Source: Gemella haemolysans
GTDB taxonomy: Bacteria; Bacillota; Bacilli; Staphylococcales; Gemellaceae
Direction of reading: 5' to 3'
Assembly: GCF_028308085.1 (NCBI RefSeq)
Contig: NZ_JAQMFS010000091.1
Span: forward strand, 1 to 64,000
DNA length: 64,000 bases
The translations under genes and the position numbers were made by a program. Below, piece after piece: positions 36,455-45,612 of the stretch. The notes beneath the pieces were generated by a model that saw only the letters and a list, made by a program, of their open reading frames with translations, did not search any database and was not told the DNA's origin. The first letter of the stretch is position 1, and every line of letters begins with the position of its first letter.

Positions 36455-37591
36455 GGGGCAACTTCAACAGGGGAAGTAGCTCCAGCAGAAACTGTTGTTG
36501 AGAAAAAAGTTGATCATACACCAGTTAAAGAAGTGGAAGTAATTGATTATTCAGGCCTTCGTGCTACACCAGCAGCTAGAGCATATGCTCGTGAAAAAGG
36601 AATTGACTTATCTAAAGTTAAAGGTACAGGTGCAAAAGGTCGTATCCACAAAGATGATGTTTTAGATTACAAACTAAACTCTAAAGTTAAAATTTCTCCA
36701 CTTGCTGCACGTATTGCGCAAATTGAAGGAATTAACACTGAAAGTATCGCTGGAACAGGACCAAATGGTAAAATTATGAAAGCTGACGTTCTTGCAGTAC
36801 TTAATGGTACACCTAAAGCAGAGCCAGCTAAAAAAGAAGAAATTGCTCAACCAGGTAAAAAATCTGTTAAAGCGCCAAATGAAAATCAATGGGGAATCGT
36901 TGAAACTGTACCAATGTCACCAATGCGTAAAGTTATTTCTAAACGTATGAGTGAATCTTACTTCAGTGCACCAACATTTGTAGTTAATGTTGAAGTTGAT
37001 ATGACTGAATTATTAGCATTACGTAAAAAAGTTGTTGATGCAATTATCGAAGAAACTGGTAAAAAAGCAACAGTTACAGACTTTATTTCATTAGCGGTAA
37101 TTAAATCATTAATGAAACACCCATATGTAAATGCTTCATTATCAAGTGATGAAAAAGAAATGTATTTACACCACTATGTAAACTTATCAATCGCTGTTGG
37201 TATGGATAGCGGATTAGTAGTACCAGTAATTAAAGGTGCAGATAAGATGAGTCTTAAAGAGCTTGTAATAGCTTCTAAAGAAATTACAACTAAAGCTCTT
37301 GCTGGTAAATTAAAACCAGATGAAATGGCAGACTCAACATTTACAATCAGTAACTTAGGTATGTATGGAGTTAAAAGCTTCGTGCCAATCATTAACCAAC
37401 CAAATACAGCTATTTTAGGTGTAAGTGCTACAGTTCAAAAACCTGTAGTATTAAACGGTGAAGTTACTGTAAGACCAATTATGACATTAACATTAACAGC
37501 GGACCACCGTGTTGTTGACGGATTAGAAGGAGCTAAATTCATGAAGACTCTGAAAGAAGCTATCGAAAATCCACTATCATTACTAATCTAA
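36203..37591 (+). CDS. Dihydrolipoamide acetyltransferase E2 with two E3-binding domains
   Basis: 462 residues. Lipoyl domain 1-78 with the lipoylated lysine K43 in TDKVNMEVEA; then two peripheral subunit-binding domains in tandem (about 119-156, ATPAARAYAREKGIDL; about 162-200, ISPLAARIAQIEGI); then the catalytic domain with H435 and D439 in TADHRVVDG. It moves the acyl group from lipoamide to CoA and forms the core of the complex. The second subunit-binding domain is unusual. The lipoyl part is nearly identical to the N-terminus of E3 downstream. Confidence 0.94.
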   Translation: MAVEVIMPKAGSEMEEGEIVQWFKNEGDHVEAGEVLLEIVTDKVNMEVEADASGTLLKILAQAGDVVPVVQTIAWIGEPGEAIPGATSTGEVAPAETVVEKKVDHTPVKEVEVIDYSGLRATPAARAYAREKGIDLSKVKGTGAKGRIHKDDVLDYKLNSKVKISPLAARIAQIEGINTESIAGTGPNGKIMKADVLAVLNGTPKAEPAKKEEIAQPGKKSVKAPNENQWGIVETVPMSPMRKVISKRMSESYFSAPTFVVNVEVDMTELLALRKKVVDAIIEETGKKATVTDFISLAVIKSLMKHPYVNASLSSDEKEMYLHHYVNLSIAVGMDSGLVVPVIKGADKMSLKELVIASKEITTKALAGKLKPDEMADSTFTISNLGMYGVKSFVPIINQPNTAILGVSATVQKPVVLNGEVTVRPIMTLTLTADHRVVDGLEGAKFMKTLKEAIENPLSLLI

Positions 37592-37649
37592 TAATGATAT
37601 AATATATAGAAGAAAATAAGAGAAAAGTGTATTAAGGAGTGATTATAAC

Positions 37650-37901
37650 ATGGCAGTAGAAGTTATTATGCCAAAAGCCGGAAGTGAAATGGAAGAAGGC
37701 GAAATCGTACAATGGTTTAAGCAAGAAGGTGACGAAGTAAAAGAAGGTGAAGTCCTACTTGAAATCGTAACTGATAAAGTTAATATGGAAGTTGAAGCTG
37801 AAGCAAGTGGAACATTATTAAAAATTCTTCACCCAGCTGGATCAACTGTACCAGTAGTTCAAACAATCGCTTGGATTGGACAACCTGGTGAAGCAGTACC
37901 A
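37650..37901 (+). repeat. Duplicated lipoyl-domain segment, E3 copy
   Basis: Partner of the segment at 36203-36454 in the E2 gene; same start (MAVEVIMPKAGSEMEEGEIV) and the same lysine position. Confidence 0.85.
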
Positions 37902-39398
37902 GGAGCTGATGGAGCAACTGCAGCAGCTCAAGAAGTTGTTAAAGAAGTAGCAGCAGATGTTAAAGTACCTGAAACTAAAGCAGAAGAAGTATTACCAAAA
38001 CGTGAACGTCGTGGAGAATATGATGTAGCAGTTATCGGTGGAGGTCCTGCTGGATACGTAGCAGCTATTAAAGCGGCTCAATTAGGAGGAAAAGTAGCAT
38101 TAGTAGAAAACCGTGAACTTGGTGGAACATGTCTAAACCGTGGATGTATTCCAACAAAAACATTCTTACACAATGCAGAAATCATTAACTACATCCGTTC
38201 TGCAAAAGATCGTGGTATCAAACTTGTAAATGATGCATTTACAGTTGATATGGAACAAACTGTAGCAGTTAAAAATAAAGTATCTAAAACTCTATCTGGT
38301 GGAGTAGCTGGATTACTTAAATCTTACGGTGTTAAAGTATTTAATGGTGTAGGAAGTCTAACAGCTGATAAGAAAATCGTTGTTGATGAAAAAGAAACTA
38401 TCGATGCTGATAATGTAATTTTAGCTGGTGGTTCTAAAGTAAGTAGAATTAACATTCCAGGAATGGACAGTGATAAAGTTCTTACAAGTGATGAGTTCTT
38501 AGATATCACTGAAGTACCATCTCGTTTAGCAGTAATCGGAGGAGGAGTAATCGGTTCTGAATTAGGACAAGCATTCTCTACATTTGGTTCTAAAGTAACT
38601 ATCGTTGAGATGGCTGATCGTCTAATTGCTAACATGGATAAAGATGCATCTGTAGCTTTAGAAAAACAATTCAGAAAACAAGGTATCGAGGTTCTTACAT
38701 CTACTAAACTATTAGAAATCGTTGATAAAGGTCACGAAGTAGTAGTTAAAGTTGAAGGAAAAGAAGATATCGTAGTTGATAAAGTATTACTATCTATCGG
38801 ACGTGTTCCAGATAACACATGTCTTGGAGAATTAGCTGATAAATTCGAAATGGAACGTGGACGTGTTAAAGTTGACGAATACATGGAAACTTCTATTAAA
38901 GGAATTTACGCTCCTGGAGATATTAACGGAGTTAAAATGTTAGCTCACGCAGCATTCAAGATGGGAGAAATCGCAGCTGAAAATGCAATGGGTCACCACA
39001 AAAAAGTTGATCTTAAAGCTACTCCAGCAGCAATCTACACTCACCCTGAAATCGCAATGGTTGGTTTAACTGAAGATCAAGCTCGCGAAAAATATGATGT
39101 TAAAGTTGGTAGATTCAACTTTGCAGCTAACGGTCGTTCATTAGCATCTAACCACGGAGAAGGATTCGTTAAAGTAATTATGGATACTAAATACAGAGAA
39201 ATCTTAGGTATCCACATTGTAGGACCAGTTGCAGCAGAAATTATCAATGAAGGTTCAACATTAATCCAAACAGAAATGACAATTGATGATGTTATGGATA
39301 TTATCCATGGTCACCCAACATACTCAGAAGCTTTATATGAAGCAATGGCTGACTGTATCGATATGTGTATCCATGCACCTAAGAAAAAAACTAAATAA
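37650..39398 (+). CDS. Dihydrolipoamide dehydrogenase E3 with N-terminal lipoyl domain
   Basis: 582 residues. Residues 1-80 are a lipoyl domain (K43 in TDKVNMEVEA), 85-120 an Ala/Glu-rich linker, and 123-582 a flavin disulfide reductase with GGGPAGY at 130-136, the redox-active pair C161/C166 in GGTCLNRGCIPTK, a second dinucleotide site GGGVIGSELG, and the C-terminal HPTYSE histidine. It re-oxidises dihydrolipoamide with NAD. A lipoyl domain on E3 is known in streptococcal complexes. Terminator follows. Confidence 0.95.
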   Translation: MAVEVIMPKAGSEMEEGEIVQWFKQEGDEVKEGEVLLEIVTDKVNMEVEAEASGTLLKILHPAGSTVPVVQTIAWIGQPGEAVPGADGATAAAQEVVKEVAADVKVPETKAEEVLPKRERRGEYDVAVIGGGPAGYVAAIKAAQLGGKVALVENRELGGTCLNRGCIPTKTFLHNAEIINYIRSAKDRGIKLVNDAFTVDMEQTVAVKNKVSKTLSGGVAGLLKSYGVKVFNGVGSLTADKKIVVDEKETIDADNVILAGGSKVSRINIPGMDSDKVLTSDEFLDITEVPSRLAVIGGGVIGSELGQAFSTFGSKVTIVEMADRLIANMDKDASVALEKQFRKQGIEVLTSTKLLEIVDKGHEVVVKVEGKEDIVVDKVLLSIGRVPDNTCLGELADKFEMERGRVKVDEYMETSIKGIYAPGDINGVKMLAHAAFKMGEIAAENAMGHHKKVDLKATPAAIYTHPEIAMVGLTEDQAREKYDVKVGRFNFAANGRSLASNHGEGFVKVIMDTKYREILGIHIVGPVAAEIINEGSTLIQTEMTIDDVMDIIHGHPTYSEALYEAMADCIDMCIHAPKKKTK

Positions 39399-39409
39399 GT
39401 TTAATGAAG

Positions 39410-39440
39410 AAAGCAACTAGATTTCTAGTTGCTTTTTTTG
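39410..39440 (+). terminator. Terminator of the dehydrogenase operon
   Basis: Twelve-bp stem AAAGCAACTAGA/TCTAGTTGCTTT with a two-base spacer, then TTTTG. Strong intrinsic terminator. Confidence 0.9.
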
Positions 39441-39501
39441 TATTATTATTTTAAATTCTATATATAATTAATTTAATTTTTTAAATAATATATTTGTATA
39501 C

Positions 39502-39542
39502 AAAAATACACTCAAGCAAGATTAAATTTGCTTGAGTGTATT
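39502..39542 (-). terminator. Terminator of alsS-alsD
   Basis: Fifteen-bp perfect stem AATACACTCAAGCAA/TTGCTTGAGTGTATT just past the alsD stop, with TTTTT on the minus strand. Confidence 0.88.
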
Positions 39543-39545
39543 ATG

Positions 39546-40241
39546 CTAACGAGAACTTTCAGCCTCATGAACTTCTTTATGTAATGTTTTTAAATTAATA
39601 TTCACAGCTTTATATTCTTCACTTTGAGGTAATTCTAGTGTGAAATTTAATGGTTTAGATACTTCAATTGTAGCATCTTTAATATCGAAGTTAAAAATAT
39701 GTCCACCTTGAGTACGATCATCACTAATATAATGAAGATGGAATCCTCCCACACCAACTCCATGAGTATATTCTGGAGAAAAGAAACCAACTATTGTACC
39801 TTTACTATCTTCGTAATTAAATATACTTTGCGTTTCTAATATTTCTAGAAGAGTAGGATAAGGTTTTTCATGTTTTTTAGGTGAGCGAGTATCAATTTTA
39901 TCGAATACTCCAGTTATTTTTATAGCATAAAAATAATTCGGATTTAGATATTCACTAATATCATTGTTTAAATTTTCAAAACTTGTTGTAGTTACTTTTT
40001 TAAAGTTTGTAGAAAACTTAGTAATGTTTGAAAAAGGTGAAGTTGCTTCTTTAGGCTGTAAAGTAGAGAATCCATTACTATCAGTTTTATAAACTTCTCC
40101 ATTTAGTATAATCATTTCTCCATCGACACCTTCGAAAGTACCAATACCAAAATCACCATGTTCTAGTAATTTTTCTACAGTTGTTGTTCCACTAAATGCT
40201 CCACCCATTAGCGCAGCCATAGTGCTATATTGATATAACAT
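39546..40241 (-). CDS. alsD: Alpha-acetolactate decarboxylase
   Basis: 231 residues. The metal-binding segment GFHLHYISDDRTQGGH holds the three conserved histidines of the AlsD/BudA family, with the family start YQYSTMAALMGGAFSG. It converts acetolactate to acetoin in the cytoplasm, the overflow route from pyruvate at low pH. It follows alsS by 83 nt and ends in a strong terminator; its neighbour on the other side is the pyruvate-consuming complex, convergent with it. Confidence 0.95.
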   Translation of the reverse strand: MLYQYSTMAALMGGAFSGTTTVEKLLEHGDFGIGTFEGVDGEMIILNGEVYKTDSNGFSTLQPKEATSPFSNITKFSTNFKKVTTTSFENLNNDISEYLNPNYFYAIKITGVFDKIDTRSPKKHEKPYPTLLEILETQSIFNYEDSKGTIVGFFSPEYTHGVGVGGFHLHYISDDRTQGGHIFNFDIKDATIEVSKPLNFTLELPQSEEYKAVNINLKTLHKEVHEAESSR

Positions 40242-40324
40242 AATAATTCTCCTTTTATGTTTTATATTTTAGAAACAAGAGAAAACTTGAATCATGTTCA
40301 ATAGAAACTAGTAGCTCTTCAAAA

Positions 40325-42001
40325 CTAGTTTAAATAGCTATCTTGAAGAGTTTCACCAAGTTTGATGTTATCACTGTAGTCAACAGGAACATCAATAACA
40401 ACTGGCCCTTCAATTTTGAAAGCTTCTTCTAAGCATTTTGCAAATTCTTCTTTTGTAGTTGCACGCATTCCTACAGCTCCATAAGATTCTGCATGTTTTT
40501 TAATATCTACTTGGCCAAGATGAACCGCAGAATCGCGACCGTATTTCATTTCTTGTTGGAAGGCAACCATATTATAAGATGAGTCGTTCCATACTACGTG
40601 AACAATAGGAGATTTCAATCTAACTGCAGTTTCAAGTTCCATTGCTGAGAATAAGAATCCTCCATCACCAGAAATTGATAAAGTTTTCTTATTAGGATAA
40701 AGTAATCCAGAAGCAATTGCCCATGGTAGAGCTACTCCTAAAGTTTGCATACCGTTAGAGAATAGTAGGTGACGAGGTTCATAAGAACGGAAGTGTCTAG
40801 CTAACCAAATTCCATGAGATCCAATGTCACAAGTTACTATAGTATCATCTGATACAGCATTTTGAGTTTGTTGAATAATTTCTAGTGGGTGAAGACGTCC
40901 TTCGATTTTTGATTTAGGTGGCTCATCTCGTTTTACTATTTCTTCTTGAAGTTCTTTTAAGTAAGCTAGGTTTTCTTCAGAAATTCTTACTTTAGGATTT
41001 CCGTTATAAATACATTTTAATGTTTCAGAAATATCTCCGATAAGTTCAATATCAGGTTGGTAATCACGATCAATAACAGCAATAGTATCATCAATGTGAA
41101 CTAGAGTAGCATTTTTATTTGTATTCCAATATACCGGATCATATTCAATAGGATCATATCCGATAGAGATTATTAAATCTGCTTTATGTAATAATCTATC
41201 TCCAGGCTGATTTCTAAATAATCCAACACGACCATAGAAGTGTTGAACTAATCCACGAGAAATTACTCCAGCAGCTTGGAACATTTCAACAACAGGAATA
41301 CCTGTTTTAGCGACTAATAAACGAATAGCTTCTGTAGCTTCTTTAGTTGATGCATTCATTCCTAGTAAAAGAACTGGAAGCTCAGCATTTTCTATTTTTT
41401 CAACTAAATCACTAACGTGTTTTGGATCTGCTATCCCTAAAATAGGCTCTCTAAGACGTTTGATAGCTTTCACAGAAGTTTTTTCATTTATTACGTCTGC
41501 AGGTAGTGATACGAATGTAGCTCCTTTTTTAGGTTCTTTAGCTTTTCTAAATGCATTAGTAATGGCTTCAGAAATACTATCTTGATGACCAACTTCAACA
41601 GCTGATTTAGTTACCGGACGAAGAAGGCTAACATTATCCATACTTTGGTGCGTTTGTTTTAATAAATCAGAACGCTTAACTTGACCTCCGATTGCGACAA
41701 CAGGGTCACCTTCAGAGTTTGCAGTAATAAGTCCAGTAGCAAGGTTACTAACACCAGGTCCTGAAGTAACTAAAGCAACACCAGGTTTTCCAGTTAGACG
41801 CCCAACAGCTTGAGCCATAAAAGCAGCATTTTGTTCGTGACGTACAACCACAAGTTCAGGTCCACGATCAACAAGAGCATCGAATACAGCATCTATCTTT
41901 GCACCAGGTATAGCAAAAACGTGTTTAACTCCTTCATTTATTAATGTATCTACAACTAATTCAGCGCCTCGGCGAGATTGTTGTTCTAAATGTTCACTCA
42001 T
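40325..42001 (-). CDS. alsS: Acetolactate synthase, catabolic type
   Basis: 558 residues with an AGGAGGAAT ribosome site. A thiamine diphosphate enzyme: N-terminal catalytic Glu in [14 protein letters not shown], binding motif [16 protein letters not shown] ending WNDSSYN. It condenses two pyruvates to acetolactate. The pairing with alsD and absence of a regulatory small subunit indicate the fermentative AlsS enzyme and not the branched-chain biosynthetic form. Expression control is not visible; an interspersed repeat lies about 145 nt upstream of its start. Confidence 0.95.
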   Translation of the reverse strand: MSEHLEQQSRRGAELVVDTLINEGVKHVFAIPGAKIDAVFDALVDRGPELVVVRHEQNAAFMAQAVGRLTGKPGVALVTSGPGVSNLATGLITANSEGDPVVAIGGQVKRSDLLKQTHQSMDNVSLLRPVTKSAVEVGHQDSISEAITNAFRKAKEPKKGATFVSLPADVINEKTSVKAIKRLREPILGIADPKHVSDLVEKIENAELPVLLLGMNASTKEATEAIRLLVAKTGIPVVEMFQAAGVISRGLVQHFYGRVGLFRNQPGDRLLHKADLIISIGYDPIEYDPVYWNTNKNATLVHIDDTIAVIDRDYQPDIELIGDISETLKCIYNGNPKVRISEENLAYLKELQEEIVKRDEPPKSKIEGRLHPLEIIQQTQNAVSDDTIVTCDIGSHGIWLARHFRSYEPRHLLFSNGMQTLGVALPWAIASGLLYPNKKTLSISGDGGFLFSAMELETAVRLKSPIVHVVWNDSSYNMVAFQQEMKYGRDSAVHLGQVDIKKHAESYGAVGMRATTKEEFAKCLEEAFKIEGPVVIDVPVDYSDNIKLGETLQDSYLN

Positions 42002-42145
42002 TATTATTCCTCCTAAATCATGAGACTAAAAAATATATAATAATATTCTAACTCTATATCATATTTTTTTCAAGAATAGAATACTAGTATAAGTGTTATT
42101 GAAATTCAATTTTATATGTATTCTATGTAAATATTGCAAAGAATG

Positions 42146-42319
42146 GGGCTGACCCAAAAGTCATAAAATTTAACAAAGTGTATATGAGAACTCATAGACG
42201 CAGTGGTTTATTGATATCTAAATTCACTTTATAAAAGCTTTTTAGATATCTAATAACCTGTACGGGGGTGACTCTACAAAATCGATTTCTTTGAAATCAC
42301 GATTTTTGAGTCACTCCCA
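42146..42319 (+). repeat. Interspersed repeat, copy 3 (full length)
   Basis: 174 bp, about 97 percent identical by eye to copy 1. Begins GGGCTGACCCAAAAGTC and ends GAGTCACTCCC, two bases before the stop codon of the minus-strand acetyltransferase gene. The remainder of the 42002-42145 gap is AT-rich and holds the alsS promoter region. Confidence 0.92.
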
Positions 42320-42321
42320 TA

Positions 42322-42873
42322 TTACCTATTATGAGGTGGTAAAATATTGTTGTTAAAATATTCTTCTCGCAAGATTCCGTATTTTACAGAATCATAGTAA
42401 ACACCGTTGAAATATCTAACCTGTCTAATTCTAGCTTCACACATAAGACCAAGTTTTTTAGCTAATCTCATCATTCGAGGATTACCACTCCAAGTAGTAA
42501 GTCCAATGTGTTGAATATCAGGGAATTTATTAAAACAGATTTTAATCCATTCATTTAATGCTGTATAGCCTATTCCTTTTGACCATGTATGCTGCTCGTA
42601 AATTACTATTCCAATCTCTAGCCATCGAGTAGCAAAACATTCCCAATAGTAAGTAACAATTCCTATAGGTTTATTGTTTAAAAATATTCCTAGTACACGG
42701 TCACTTAAATAATATTCGTGATGATTTTTAAGTAGGAAGGTATCTAAATCAATTAACTTAAAATCATTAAAGTAGGGGGCGTTATATTTACTCCATTCTG
42801 GAGTTTCTGATGAGTAAATAACGTTATATAAGTCGGTTAAATGTTTTTCTTCTATCTTTTTCAGTGTAATCAT
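42322..42873 (-). CDS. GNAT-family N-acetyltransferase
   Basis: 183 residues from the ATG at 42873, which has AAGGAGA upstream and TATAAT a little further; the longer reading frame to 42984 adds an implausible hydrophobic extension across the promoter. The fold matches RimJ/RimL-type acetyltransferases, with the acetyl-CoA region W(S)KGIGYTALNEWIK and the late NPRMMRLAKKLGL helix. Substrate unknown. Its 3' end touches the interspersed repeat copy 3, which may provide its terminator. Confidence 0.85.
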   Translation of the reverse strand: MITLKKIEEKHLTDLYNVIYSSETPEWSKYNAPYFNDFKLIDLDTFLLKNHHEYYLSDRVLGIFLNNKPIGIVTYYWECFATRWLEIGIVIYEQHTWSKGIGYTALNEWIKICFNKFPDIQHIGLTTWSGNPRMMRLAKKLGLMCEARIRQVRYFNGVYYDSVKYGILREEYFNNNILPPHNR

Positions 42874-43008
42874 AAAAATCTCCTTTTTTATATTATAACA
42901 TAAGAAAAATTTTAAAATATATAAATAAGTTAAATTAAGCAGTCTAATTATTATATTGAAGAGGTTTATGATATAATAAGTCATGAAAAATGATTAGAGA
43001 GGTGAACG

Positions 43009-43410
43009 ATGGAAAAATTTAGTAAAATAATTTCTGATATCTTTCTTTGGATTATGAATATCGGGTTATTGATTATAGGGATATTATTGTCATTTGGTTT
43101 GATAATGGAAGCTAAAGAAATATTCCACGAAGGATCAAAATTCCTTGCCGAGCAGGGAAATTATCAACACTTTGTAGAAGGAATATTAGTATTTTTCTTA
43201 TATTTCGAGTTTGTTGCTTTAATAGTTAAATACTTTAAAAATAATTATCATTTCCCACTTAGATATTTTATCTATATTGGAATCACAGCAATTATAAGAT
43301 TGATTATTGTTCAACATGATGATCCTAAAAGTGTTTTAATCTGGGCAGCTGCGATTTTACTATTAGTAATTAGTTTAGCTATTGCTGAAAAATTTATAAA
43401 AAAAGATTAA
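43009..43410 (+). CDS. psiE: PsiE-family membrane protein
   Basis: 133 residues with four membrane helices and the family blocks EGILVFFLYFEFVALIVKY and HFPLRYFIYIGITAIIR. PsiE was described as phosphate-starvation inducible in E. coli; its function is unknown. Ribosome site GAGAGGTG; TATAAT lies close upstream. Convergent with the nuclease gene, sharing a terminator. Confidence 0.85.
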   Translation: MEKFSKIISDIFLWIMNIGLLIIGILLSFGLIMEAKEIFHEGSKFLAEQGNYQHFVEGILVFFLYFEFVALIVKYFKNNYHFPLRYFIYIGITAIIRLIIVQHDDPKSVLIWAAAILLLVISLAIAEKFIKKD

Positions 43411-43413
43411 GAA

Positions 43414-43444
43414 AAGACTTCGAACAAAATCTGTTCGAAGTCTT
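43414..43444. terminator. Bidirectional terminator psiE / nuclease
   Basis: Thirteen-bp perfect stem AAGACTTCGAACA/TGTTCGAAGTCTT with a five-base loop between convergent genes. T-runs are weak on either side. Confidence 0.75.
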
Positions 43445-43449
43445 AGTAT

Positions 43450-44193
43450 TTATTTTACAGTGTATTTTCCTGTTTTGTAGTCGATAGTTACACCTTTTTG
43501 GAAGTTTGGTAAAAATACATTATATTTAACACTTTTACCATTATCCTCAACAGACATTGCTTCCATAATTACTCCTTGTGCTACAAGGTCATTACCTTTG
43601 AATACTGGAGTTACACGGTAACGAACATGTTTTTTAGTCTTTTTAACGTAGTCAGCAACTTCATTTTCAAAAGGAATCATATTAAGATTCATAAATCTTG
43701 TACCAGTCATTAAGTTTTTATCATTATCATTTTCACCGGCAAGTTGGAACGCGATAAGATGAGATCTATCGTAAACATGAGTTCCACGGTTACTTTGCCA
43801 TCCACTAGGACGAACGTGAGCAATTTCTTCACGTTTATCTGTTGGCATTAAATCAACACCAATAATTCCATTTGCTTGGCCAACACGACCAAGTTTATCA
43901 AGTGGACTGTAATTTTCATAGGATGTTGTAGAAAGATCTTCTTTAGCAAAATATGGGTTATTGTTGTTTAATACCTTATATTTATTATTATCTGTAGCTT
44001 CACTTTCTTTTGGTGCAGTAAGTGAATTTATCACATCATCAGGAATTTTTGATACACTTGTAAAAGTTGTAGTATTAGCATTTTTATTTGAAGATTTATT
44101 AGTATAGTATGTTATAGCAAATGCAGCTAGAACAACTATAGCTATAGAAATAATTGAAAATAGTGATAATTGTTGTTTTTTTCTCTTTGCCAT
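43450..44193 (-). CDS. Membrane-anchored DNA/RNA non-specific endonuclease (EndA-like)
   Basis: 247 residues: a basic start, one membrane helix (about 12-30) and an extracellular nuclease domain. The beta-beta-alpha metal motif is DRSH at 142-145 (EndA of pneumococcus has DRGH), followed by NLMTGTRFMNLNMIPFENEV with the metal-binding Asn. It should degrade DNA at the cell surface; in streptococci EndA serves competence-linked DNA uptake and escape from neutrophil traps. Which applies here is inference. Ribosome site AAGGAGA. Confidence 0.9.
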   Translation of the reverse strand: MAKRKKQQLSLFSIISIAIVVLAAFAITYYTNKSSNKNANTTTFTSVSKIPDDVINSLTAPKESEATDNNKYKVLNNNNPYFAKEDLSTTSYENYSPLDKLGRVGQANGIIGVDLMPTDKREEIAHVRPSGWQSNRGTHVYDRSHLIAFQLAGENDNDKNLMTGTRFMNLNMIPFENEVADYVKKTKKHVRYRVTPVFKGNDLVAQGVIMEAMSVEDNGKSVKYNVFLPNFQKGVTIDYKTGKYTVK

Positions 44194-44233
44194 ATGGTCT
44201 CCTTATTTTTTATAATATGTTAAATAACTAAGA

Positions 44234-44406
44234 GGGAGTGACTCAAAAATCGTGATTTCGTAGAAATCGATTTTGTCGAGTCACCCCCGCACAGTTTATT
44301 AGATATCTAAAAAGCTTTTATAAAGCGACTTTAGATATCAATAAACCACTGCGTCTATGAGTTCTCATAGACACTTTGTTAAATTTTATGATTTTTGGGT
44401 CAGCCC
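44234..44406 (-). repeat. Interspersed repeat, copy 4 (reverse orientation)
   Basis: 173 bp, reverse complement of the family, beginning GGGAGTGACTCAAAAATCG and ending GGGTCAGCCC. It ends 12 nt from the trpS stop codon. It forms an inverted pair with copy 3, about 1.9 kb away. Confidence 0.92.
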
Positions 44407-44418
44407 CAAAAATTAATT

Positions 44419-45435
44419 TTATTTTTTGAAATAATTAATGCCCATTGCATCTTTTACTTCATCTAAAGTAGCAGCTGCAACTCTTTCAGCTTTTTCACTT
44501 CCAGCTTTAAGCATTCTATAAACTTCAGCTTTATCTTTTGCGAATTTCTCACGACGTTCTCTGATAGGACGTAGGTAATCTTGCATTACATCATTTAAAC
44601 GACGTTTTAGTTTCATATCACCAAGTCCTCCACGAGAGTAGTGTTCTTTTAGCTCCGCAACTTCATCTGTACGAGAATCGAAAATATCAAGGTACGTGAA
44701 TACTACATTTCCTTCTACCTGACCTGGATCTTCGATTTTAATGTGATTTGGATCAGTGTACATTTTCATGATTTTAGCTTTAATGTTTTCTTCACTGTCA
44801 CCTAAGTAAATACCATTATTTAAACTTTTACTCATCTTACCTTGTCCATCAATACCAACAAGTCGAGCATGGTTTTTTGGCGGTAGGACAATTTCTGGTA
44901 ATACAAGAACTTCTTTGTTGTAAGTTCTATTAAAATCACGTACAATTTCACGAGTTTGTTCAAGCATTGGTTTTTGATCTTCTCCTACAGGAACGTGAGT
45001 TGCTTTAAACGCTGTAATATCGGCAGCTTGACTTACAGGATATGTGAAGAATCCAGCAGGGATACTTTCACCAAATTTCTTATCATTAATTTCTTGTTTA
45101 ACAGTAGGGTTACGATGTAATCTAGAAACTGAAACTAAATTCATGTAGTACATATATAATTCAGCAAGTTGTGGAATTTGTGATTGAATGAAAATAGTTG
45201 TTTTACTAGGATCAATTCCTACAGCAAGGTAATCAAGTGCAACTTCTGTTATATTTTCAATAACTTTCCCAGGATTATCAGCATTGTCAGTAAGCGCCTG
45301 TTGATCGGCTATCATAATAAATACTTTAGTATCATCTTCATTTTGTAAAGCTATACGATTTTTTAAAGAACCAACATAGTGACCTAAGTGAAGTTTACCA
45401 GTTGGTCTATCTCCAGTTAAAATAATTTTTGTCAT
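44419..45435 (-). CDS. trpS: Tryptophanyl-tRNA synthetase
   Basis: 338 residues, class I synthetase with HLGH (HIGH motif, near residue 17) in [17 protein letters not shown] and KMSKS in GKMSKSLNN. It charges tRNA-Trp. An extended -10 (TGGTATAAT on the minus strand, 45478-45486) lies about 45 nt from the start; there is no space for a T-box leader. It is divergent from lplA. The only structure behind the stop is the interspersed repeat. Confidence 0.97.
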   Translation of the reverse strand: MTKIILTGDRPTGKLHLGHYVGSLKNRIALQNEDDTKVFIMIADQQALTDNADNPGKVIENITEVALDYLAVGIDPSKTTIFIQSQIPQLAELYMYYMNLVSVSRLHRNPTVKQEINDKKFGESIPAGFFTYPVSQAADITAFKATHVPVGEDQKPMLEQTREIVRDFNRTYNKEVLVLPEIVLPPKNHARLVGIDGQGKMSKSLNNGIYLGDSEENIKAKIMKMYTDPNHIKIEDPGQVEGNVVFTYLDIFDSRTDEVAELKEHYSRGGLGDMKLKRRLNDVMQDYLRPIRERREKFAKDKAEVYRMLKAGSEKAERVAAATLDEVKDAMGINYFKK

Positions 45436-45612
45436 AAAAGGGTAACTCCTTTATAATAATTTTTATAATTCCTTATAATTATACCATAATATATGAAAAG
45501 TTTGTTTGAATTAGTACAAAAAATATCATTTTGGATAAAAATTTAGTGTTTTACTTAGAAAAAAATGTTATAATAAGAGATAAAGAAATAGTTAATTATC
45601 AAGGAGATTAAT

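Noticed and set aside
34143-39398. Firm naming as acetoin dehydrogenase acoABCL
   Set aside because: The gene order fits both PDH and acetoin dehydrogenase; sequence alone does not settle the substrate, so symbols were left empty.
42874-42984. Longer N-terminus of the acetyltransferase
   Set aside because: The extension covers the ribosome site and a TATAAT promoter and would add an unlikely hydrophobic segment.
45436-45612. T-box leader for trpS
   Set aside because: The divergent gap is only 177 nt, the extended -10 is near the trpS start and no specifier stem is visible.
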